Of a stretch of 5,201 nucleotides of DNA, positions 1 to 5,201 are shown piece by piece. The DNA lies in the NCBI GenBank assembly GCA_002386585.1, contig DGIZ01000232.1:673-5873 (forward strand), written 5' to 3'. Source of the DNA: Brevundimonas sp. UBA4609 (GTDB lineage: Bacteria; Pseudomonadota; Alphaproteobacteria; Caulobacterales; Caulobacteraceae). Each line of letters begins with the position of its first letter. The first letter of the stretch is position 1. Below the pieces are notes generated by a model, which saw only the letters and a list, made by a program, of their open reading frames with translations, had not been told where the DNA came from and did no database searches. Both the position numbers and the translations under genes were made by a program.

Positions 1-94
1 CCCTCTCCCGGCGGGAGAGGGCTTGAGCTTCGGAGCCGCAGGCGATCCGCAAAGCGACCCGAAGGGCGGCGCGAAGCAGCCAAAGGGTGAGGGG
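1..94. repeat. Intergenic palindromic repeat, left copy
   Basis: It begins with a perfect 9-bp hairpin (CCCTCTCCC at 1-9, loop GGC, GGGAGAGGG at 13-21). It also contains CCCGAAGGG (58-66) and ends near GGGTGAGGG (85-93). The same three blocks appear in opposite orientation at 155-198, so this looks like one member of a dispersed intergenic repeat family. This copy has longer spacing between hairpin and core than the right copy. It may extend beyond the window edge. Short palindromes of this style are common between genes in Caulobacterales (general knowledge). No protein-coding gene is supported here. Confidence 0.55.
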
Positions 95-106
95 CTTGTC
101 CTCCCA

Positions 107-142
107 GTCGGCGTCAGCCGCAGCGCGGCGGCTTGCGCCGAC
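107..142. repeat. Interrupted hairpin between the two repeat copies
   Basis: GTCGGCG (107-113) pairs with CGCCGAC (136-142). Inside it, AGCCGC (116-121) pairs with GCGGCT (128-133), with a 2x2 internal mismatch between the two stems, giving 13 base pairs in total. There is no T-run after it on either strand, so it is not a standard intrinsic terminator. It may be the spacer of the composite repeat at 1-198. Confidence 0.4.
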
Positions 143-154
143 TTTGGCCGGGAA

Positions 155-198
155 CCCTCATCCGGCCCTTCGGGCCACCTTCTCCCATCGGGAGAAGG
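155..198. repeat. Intergenic palindromic repeat, right copy (inverted)
   Basis: It contains CCCTCATCC (155-163), a small hairpin GGCCC/GGGCC (164-168 with 172-176), and a perfect 9-bp hairpin CCTTCTCCC/GGGAGAAGG (178-186 with 190-198) with a 3-base loop. Read on the minus strand it has the same block order as 1-94. It lies 10 bases past the stop codon of the minus-strand small gene at 209-391, so it could help end or stabilise that transcript, but no T-tract follows it. Confidence 0.55.
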
Positions 199-208
199 AC
201 TGGAGAGG

Positions 209-391
209 TCAGGCCCGCTTGCGCTTGGTTTCGAGCTTCGGCGCGGCGGCGCCCGTGACCAGACGGCCCTTCCAGCCGGGAGGGGGCAGGAACTTGCCGG
301 ACTGCTCCTCGCGGGTGCCGTGCTTGGCCGTCTCGGCGGCGCGGCGCAGAGCCTTCAGGGTGGTTTCGTGATCAAACAGCGGCTTGTTCAT
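209..391 (-). CDS. Small basic hypothetical protein (60 aa)
   Basis: I do not recognise this protein family. It is accepted as a gene because the ATG at 391 is preceded by GAAGGA with a 5-base gap, and its composition fits the high-GC host. The 60 residues start with a helix-like segment (about 8-24, with TLKALRRAAETAK), then a proline-rich turn PPPGW at 36-40, and end in a basic tail KRKRA. There is no signal peptide or membrane segment, so it is probably cytoplasmic. The basic tail would allow nucleic-acid or ribosome contact, but that is speculation. It sits 73 bases downstream of the SIR2 gene on the same strand, in host-like GC-rich sequence. It more likely belongs to the resident chromosome than to the AT-rich island. 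Its stop (TGA) is followed by the palindromic repeat at 155-198. Confidence 0.6.
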   Translation of the reverse strand: MNKPLFDHETTLKALRRAAETAKHGTREEQSGKFLPPPGWKGRLVTGAAAPKLETKRKRA

Positions 392-464
392 CGCGGTCCT
401 TCAGAAAGCCGTTCGGCCCAGCGATGAGGACGAGGGGGAGCATGGAGAAACCTACAGCGTGCGT

Positions 465-1805
465 CTAGCCCCAAGGCTGATGTTGAATCACCATGCCATC
501 GGGTAGATGAGCTGTTTTTCTTTTAGCTTCTTTAAGTGCCGCTTTATGAACTTCAGGATTATTTAGAACGAGATCGTCGTATTCTTCACGATCCATCTCT
601 CCCAATTTGGGATGGTAAAATTCTGGGATGACGGGCGGATCATCTTCGAGTTTGGAATTCAAATACACTAAGCGCATAAGACCGTTCCGATAACCTCTAA
701 AGTAAGATACATCAGCTAGACTTTTTAGCTTTCTATATTCATCACATTTGTCATCATACAAGGAAATTTGCCCCTGAACCTTATGAAGGTCAGAAAAATC
801 TCCAGCCATATGGCGGTCCACTATTCTTTGCAGAGCATGAATTACGCCGTCTTGATAAGATAAAGCGAATAGAAGGTGAGGCGATTCACGAAGATTTATA
901 GAGTTAGCAAAATCGAGATGCATATCTCGAAATTCTATAAGGTCGTCCAAAATTTGGTCAAATGTTTCATCGCGCGACCAACAAAAGCTATCCTGCATAT
1001 GAGATTTTATCGTCTCCACAAAATGCGTAGCGTCTGTACGAATGGATACGATACCGAATTCTTCCTTCAGGCGTTCGGCTTCTTCCTCGGTGACATGCGG
1101 AGAGACAAGATAATGAGTACGAGCAAACCGACCGAGGCCATCTTGGACCGCTCTAAAAATGCTTTTAAAATCTGTGTCCTTTGCCGAGTATCCGCACAAT
1201 ATACAGGTTTTTGTAGCAAAAATTTGCTTCACAACCGCGCCTAACGCTCCCTCTCGCAAGCGGCTTTCGCATATGTGGTAGTCAGAGCTGGAGGCAACTA
1301 AAGAAGAATAATTATCAATCGATCCATGAATTTTTATTACAGGCCTTTTTGCAGTCTCCCAGAATGGTATGTCGCTATCATAAACAAATGGAGTCGCCTC
1401 TATTGTGTCCTCAAAGTACCTGTCCCAATTGGTCGTGATTATAGTTTTGAAGAATGGCGCGTTACCTAAAGCAGAGTGAAAGCGCGTTGCCTGATTTTTT
1501 AGATCGCGAAATCCGTCTATATAAGAGAAACGATCTTTGATGAGCTGGAGAAGCTTCTGCCTTCCGTTTGGTTGAGCTTCAAAATGATCGATCAATTCCC
1601 AAAATGGTGGCAATGTATCGATTTTAGACGCAAATCTGATTTGATCGTACAAAGTGTCAGGGTGAGCCCCGCCGGTCTCTGTACTAATTCCAGCGCCAGC
1701 AAATATTACACAATTATGCTTCTCGACTTCGGAGACGAGGTGCTCATCCAACGTAAAATCTATTTTGAGCGCGCATATCTCACACTCGCAGATTTTTTCA
1801 GCCAT
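465..1805 (-). CDS. SIR2-family NAD-binding protein, putative antiphage effector
   Basis: A 446-residue protein with a SIR2-type Rossmann domain. Visible motifs are GAGIS at 37-41 (NAD phosphate loop), TTNWD at 124-128 (the TTN(Y/W)D form of SIR2-like defence proteins in place of the sirtuin TQN), KIHGS at 158-162 with H160 as the expected catalytic histidine, and GYSAKDTDF at 205-213. The usual four-cysteine zinc insert of deacetylase sirtuins is absent, which favours NADase activity over deacetylation. The N-terminus carries C6-x-C8-x2-C11. Residues from about 270 on are acidic, charged and helix-like, and I cannot assign them to a domain. The ATG at 1805 is chosen because GGAGG lies 7 bases upstream; a TTG at 1808 would be only 4 bases away. 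The gene is clearly AT-richer than its neighbours, suggesting horizontal transfer. Related proteins deplete NAD on phage infection (family knowledge); this role is inferred. No HerA, Argonaute, TIR or Thoeris partner is visible, and there is no transmembrane segment. Confidence 0.85.
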   Translation of the reverse strand: MAEKICECEICALKIDFTLDEHLVSEVEKHNCVIFAGAGISTETGGAHPDTLYDQIRFASKIDTLPPFWELIDHFEAQPNGRQKLLQLIKDRFSYIDGFRDLKNQATRFHSALGNAPFFKTIITTNWDRYFEDTIEATPFVYDSDIPFWETAKRPVIKIHGSIDNYSSLVASSSDYHICESRLREGALGAVVKQIFATKTCILCGYSAKDTDFKSIFRAVQDGLGRFARTHYLVSPHVTEEEAERLKEEFGIVSIRTDATHFVETIKSHMQDSFCWSRDETFDQILDDLIEFRDMHLDFANSINLRESPHLLFALSYQDGVIHALQRIVDRHMAGDFSDLHKVQGQISLYDDKCDEYRKLKSLADVSYFRGYRNGLMRLVYLNSKLEDDPPVIPEFYHPKLGEMDREEYDDLVLNNPEVHKAALKEAKRKTAHLPDGMVIQHQPWG

Positions 1806-1834
1806 CAAAGCACCTCCGTCGATTCATTAGGCGC

Positions 1835-1862
1835 AGTCTAGAATATCTTTGGTCTCTGTGAA
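1835..1862 (-). promoter_or_regulatory. Candidate sigma-70 promoter of the SIR2 gene
   Basis: Read on the minus strand: TTCACA (1862-1857; 5 of 6 against TTGACA), a 16-base spacer, then TAGACT (1840-1835; 4 of 6 against TATAAT). Transcription would start near 1828, leaving a leader of about 22 bases that contains the GGAGG site at 1817-1813. The match and placement are good, but it is unproven. Confidence 0.4.
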
Positions 1863-1872
1863 CGGCTAGCCC

Positions 1873-3953
<2,081 letters not shown>

Positions 3954-3961
3954 ACGCGGCC

Positions 3962-3969
3962 ATGATAGC
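3962..3969 (-). promoter_or_regulatory. thiC: Candidate -10 element for thiC
   Basis: The minus strand reads GCTATCAT. TATCAT matches TATAAT at 5 of 6 positions, and the octamer resembles the Caulobacter housekeeping -10 form GCTANAWC. It would place the start of transcription just ahead of the riboswitch, as expected. No convincing -35 is seen 16-18 bases upstream, hence the low confidence. Confidence 0.35.
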
Positions 3970-4000
3970 GCGTATTCAACATAAGCCTAGGCTGCTATCA
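3963..4000. repeat. Nested dyads in the divergent promoter region
   Basis: TGATAGC (3963-3969) is repeated in inverted form as GCTATCA (3994-4000). Between them lies a perfect 10-bp palindrome AGCCTAGGCT (3984-3993), which overlaps GCTG-CTAT-CAGC (3991-4002). The inverted heptamers could be two outward-facing -10 elements, one for thiC and one for the plus-strand gene at 4049, or the palindrome could be an operator. No regulator can be named. Confidence 0.35.
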
Positions 4001-4048
4001 GCAAAATCGTAGACCAGCGTTCACTCTGTACATAGGCACGGTGCGTAC

Positions 4049-4591
4049 ATGATTTCAGCCCTTGTGTTCACCGCTCTTTTCCATGGCGCGCAAGCGTCGC
4101 CGCCACGCTTTACCGACACCCACATGCAACAGGCCGAAGCTTGCGCTGACGGCCCAGCGCCCTCTCAGTGCGCCAATGCAGACGCGCAGGCCGCCGCCCG
4201 GCGCTGCATGCAGGGTCTGCCCGCCCACTCCGACGACACGGCCTTTGGCGCCTGCATGGCGGCCGTGACGGATCACTGCATCAGCAACTGGAGCTCGACC
4301 ACATCAGAGATGAACCGCCGCGTCATCCTGATCTGCGCGGCACGAACACGCGCTGCCACGCGCGTCGAGATCGACGCCTGGCTGGACAGGGCCGATCAGC
4401 GGCTGGATCCGTCGATCTCGCGCCAATACCGCGCTCAACTCGCCACCGTAGACACGCGCCTCAAAGAGCAGACCGAGGAAATCCGAACGGACGGAGCCGG
4501 AAATGTCGAAGTCAGGATCGCCGGGACGCGCAACGGCATCTGGGAAAGCTTCGCGCGCTTTCTGTGGCTTTCGGAACGAAAGGCCCGGTAG
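4049..4591 (+). CDS. Probable exported cysteine-rich hypothetical protein (180 aa)
   Basis: I cannot assign this protein firmly. It begins with a short hydrophobic stretch (MISALVFTALFHGAQAS) with an AQA-S site typical of signal peptidase I, cutting after about residue 16. The stretch lacks the usual basic N-terminal residue, so export is likely but not certain. The mature part has six cysteines (32, 41, 53, 69, 77, 96), an even number that fits disulfides in the periplasm. A segment around 77-119 (cysteine, TTSEMN, a second cysteine, then IDAWLDRADQRL) faintly recalls LprI/DUF1311 lysozyme-inhibitor-like proteins, but the spacing is not convincing. The ATG at 4049 has no good Shine-Dalgarno site, and no other in-frame start exists upstream before a stop at 4010-4012. 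Composition is host-like. It is divergent from thiC across a shared promoter region and is probably transcribed alone. Confidence 0.7.
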   Translation: MISALVFTALFHGAQASPPRFTDTHMQQAEACADGPAPSQCANADAQAAARRCMQGLPAHSDDTAFGACMAAVTDHCISNWSSTTSEMNRRVILICAARTRAATRVEIDAWLDRADQRLDPSISRQYRAQLATVDTRLKEQTEEIRTDGAGNVEVRIAGTRNGIWESFARFLWLSERKAR

Positions 4592-4676
4592 GGGCGACCT
4601 GAAAGAAGGCCATCACTGGTCCACGCTACCAAATGCCAGGTTGCGACTTTGCTTCAGGAGGATGGAAAAGAGAGGG

Positions 4677-4722
4677 GGCGGCCCGGCTTCTCAGTCGGGG
4701 GGGGCGTTAAGGCCGGGCCGCC
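4677..4722. repeat. 11-bp perfect inverted repeat, G-run loop
   Basis: GGCGGCCCGGC (4677-4687) and GCCGGGCCGCC (4712-4722) are perfect reverse complements around a 24-base loop that contains eight consecutive Gs (4697-4704) followed by CGT. On the plus strand no T-run follows, so it is a poor terminator for the gene ending at 4591. On the minus strand it is followed by CCCTCTCTTTTCC, which is more terminator-like, and the loop would then be C-rich. It could be part of a small RNA (see the finding on this region). Confidence 0.6.
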
Positions 4723-4730
4723 GCAGACTT

Positions 4731-4756
4731 CGTCGGGGTTGGGGGGGCGTCCGACG
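4731..4756. repeat. Second hairpin with the same loop motif
   Basis: CGTCGG (4731-4736) pairs with CCGACG (4751-4756) around a loop GGTTGGGGGGGCGT. The motif GGGGGGGCGT (4741-4750) also occurs in the loop of the preceding hairpin (4698-4707), each copy preceded by GTCGGGG. The duplicated hairpin-plus-loop design suggests selected RNA structure, not random GC-rich sequence. Confidence 0.45.
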
Positions 4757-4895
4757 TGTCCGATTGCACAATCCCCGGCCGCGCGGTTGGTTCCGCCCGT
4801 TTCAGCGTGTTAACGCTCTTTGTCGAACAATAATCATTTTTCCCTCTGCGCCCGTTTTACTTGGGATCGCGGAGGTTCAGCAGGACAGTAGAAGC

Positions 4896-5201
4896 ATGGC
4901 GCGCGTTCTGGGCGTTCTGGGCGGCATGGGGCCGGCGGCGACGACAGCCTTTCTGGCCCGGGTGCAGGCCCTGACCCCGGCGACGGGCGACGAGGACCAC
5001 ATCCGGATCATCGCCGACATCAACCCTCAGGTGCCCAATCGCCATAGCCAGCCGGAAGCCGCCGGCCGGGCGCTGGGCCAGATGGCGCGGGCGCTGAAGG
5101 CGGCGGGCGCGCAGGTGCTGGCCATGCCGTGCAACACGGCCCACGCCCATGCCGACGCCATCCGCGCGGCGGGCCTGCCTTTCATCAAGGCCTTCGCCGA
5201 G
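4896..5201 (+). CDS. Aspartate/glutamate racemase family protein (partial)
   Basis: The first 102 residues are visible and the reading frame is still open at the window edge; the usual family length is about 230-250 residues. The N-terminus reads MARVLGVLGGMGPAAT, the hallmark opening of the Asp/Glu racemase superfamily. MPCNTAH at 77-83 supplies the first catalytic cysteine (C79); the second would lie outside the window. NPQVPNRHSQP at 43-53 matches the substrate-binding loop region of aspartate racemases. The enzyme interconverts L- and D-amino acids without a cofactor, in the cytoplasm; exact substrate is not decided here. The ATG at 4896 is chosen because the family begins right at the LGGMGP strand. 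AGGA about 10 bases upstream is a weak ribosome site. The frame is open back through 4662, giving 78 extra Arg/Gly-rich residues, which I reject. Confidence 0.9.
   Translation, partial: MARVLGVLGGMGPAATTAFLARVQALTPATGDEDHIRIIADINPQVPNRHSQPEAAGRALGQMARALKAAGAQVLAMPCNTAHAHADAIRAAGLPFIKAFAE

Larger units (their letters stand above)
4592..4895. other. Gene-free gap with structured elements
   Basis: This 304-base gap has no supported gene. It holds the two hairpins listed separately (4677-4722 and 4731-4756), further small inverted repeats (GATTG-CA-CAATC near 4762-4773; GCGG-TTGGTT-CCGC at 4783-4796; AGCGT-GTTA-ACGCT at 4804-4817), and an AT-rich patch at about 4818-4860 that probably contains the promoter of the racemase gene (AATAAT at 4829-4834 resembles a -10, without a good -35). 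An AGGAGG at 4656-4661 abuts an ATG at 4662 with no gap, so it does not form a usable start. Confidence 0.5.

Overview
The window looks like chromosomal DNA of a high-GC alphaproteobacterium, most likely of the Caulobacterales (Caulobacter/Brevundimonas type). This is inferred from the strongly GC-rich coding style, a TPP-riboswitch-controlled thiC, and intergenic palindromes of the CCCTCTCCC...GGGAGAGGG / CCCTTCGGG kind. I cannot name the species from sequence alone.

Layout. Bases 1-208 hold no convincing gene, only two facing copies of a hairpin-bearing intergenic repeat. A 60-residue basic hypothetical protein follows on the minus strand (209-391) with a good ribosome binding site. Bases 465-1805 (minus) encode a 446-residue SIR2-family protein in markedly AT-richer DNA: one 60-base line I counted is 38% GC, against 68% for a line in thiC. 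This is a one-gene island of foreign character, and SIR2 proteins of this type are often NAD-consuming antiphage effectors. It is bordered by a near-identical 10-bp direct repeat.

Bases 1873-3780 (minus) encode ThiC, which makes the pyrimidine half of thiamine. Its leader carries a clear TPP riboswitch (about 3868-3953) and then a hairpin that buries the thiC Shine-Dalgarno sequence, so control by translation initiation is likely. A short divergent promoter region with nested dyads (about 3960-4048) separates thiC from a plus-strand gene for a 180-residue, cysteine-rich, probably exported protein of unknown function (4049-4591).

The 304-base gap at 4592-4895 is unusual. It has an 11-bp perfect inverted repeat and a second hairpin, and both loops carry the motif GGGGGGGCGT. 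It could be a structured leader or a small RNA on either strand. The window ends inside a plus-strand aspartate/glutamate racemase-family gene (4896 onward), of which the first 102 residues are visible.

How the genes relate. ThiC and its riboswitch form a self-contained regulated unit. The SIR2 gene lies 67 bases downstream on the same strand with no visible terminator between them, so read-through is possible, although it also has its own plausible promoter. The other genes show no obvious functional link to each other. The best candidate for something undescribed is the solo SIR2 protein with its unrecognised C-terminal half; the second is the double-hairpin element at 4677-4756.
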